Below, piece after piece: positions 64,000 to 64,000 of a DNA stretch of 64,000 bases. Position 1 is the stretch's first letter; the number at the start of each line of letters is the position of its first letter. Below the pieces are notes generated by a model. It worked only from the letters and a program-made list of their open reading frames with translations. It was not told the origin of the DNA and searched no databases. The DNA lies in contig JAPQWV010000494.1 of assembly GCA_027422505.1 (NCBI GenBank), forward strand, positions 186,001 to 250,000, in the 5' to 3' direction. Origin of the DNA: Craterostigma plantagineum (lineage: Eukaryota; Streptophyta; Magnoliopsida; Lamiales; Linderniaceae). The position numbers and the translations under genes were made by a program.

Positions 64000-64000
64000 A

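Larger units (their letters stand above)
60272..64000 (+). mobile_element. Copia element 3 (plus strand), 5'-truncated, runs off the window
   Basis: A sister of Copia 1 in opposite orientation. It has the last ~410 bp of a 5' LTR, primer site, 1.8-kb leader, decayed gag, protease, and integrase truncated by the window end. It abuts the SIRE-like spacer, so part of the LTR was lost or replaced. Confidence 0.9.

Overview
The window is nuclear DNA of a flowering plant, most likely a eudicot. The evidence is two intron-containing plant genes (a pollen-type pectin methylesterase and a DUF1685 protein) set in a dense, nested stack of LTR retrotransposons whose primer-binding sites all match plant initiator-Met tRNA. 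The species cannot be resolved from the sequence. No CRISPR array, operon, rRNA or tRNA gene was seen.

Layout. 1-3765: two related Copia elements, a minus-strand 5' end (gag start, leader, PBS, LTR) abutting the 3' end of a plus-strand copy (broken 3' ORF, PPT, LTR). 5071-7333: a complete 2.26-kb non-autonomous Gypsy-type element with two LTRs, PBS, PPT, a gag-like ORF and a second unknown ORF. 7662-10825 (-): a three-exon pectin methylesterase/inhibitor gene, apparently intact, whose first intron has a GC donor. 11672-30272 (-): Copia element 1 with target duplication GTTTC. Its 3' LTR is split by a 10.67-kb Tekay-like Gypsy element (12655-23327, duplication GTACC), and its own reverse transcriptase is deleted. 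30.7-33.7 kb (-): gag end of another Copia element. 35111-36657 (+): an intact two-exon DUF1685 gene. 37.5-43.6 kb: a pogo/Emigrant-like end, a minus-strand SIRE-like 3' region, and a 3-kb Tekay-type LTR with a dense GCGAA motif array. 43974-52735 (+): Copia element 2 with both LTRs and perfect ACCCG duplications, sitting inside the integrase of a minus-strand Copia element 4. About 54.8-60.2 kb (+): SIRE-like element with gag, protease, integrase and half an RT. 60272-64000 (+): 5'-truncated Copia element 3, a sister of element 1, running off the window.

How it fits together. Only the pectin methylesterase and the DUF1685 gene look like working host genes. The retroelements give a readable insertion order: Copia 1, then the Gypsy element in its LTR; Copia 4, then Copia 2 in its integrase. 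Nearly every element is coding-defective through frameshifts, deletions or a lost catalytic residue. The Gypsy element is the closest to intact, with one nonsense codon and two nearby frameshifts. No clearly new defence or metabolic system was found. The most unusual items are the two tiling ORFs with a 60-bp tandem repeat in the small Gypsy-type element, an antisense ORF in the leader of the Copia 1/3 family, the GC-AG intron in the pectin methylesterase gene, and the GCGAA-rich LTR.
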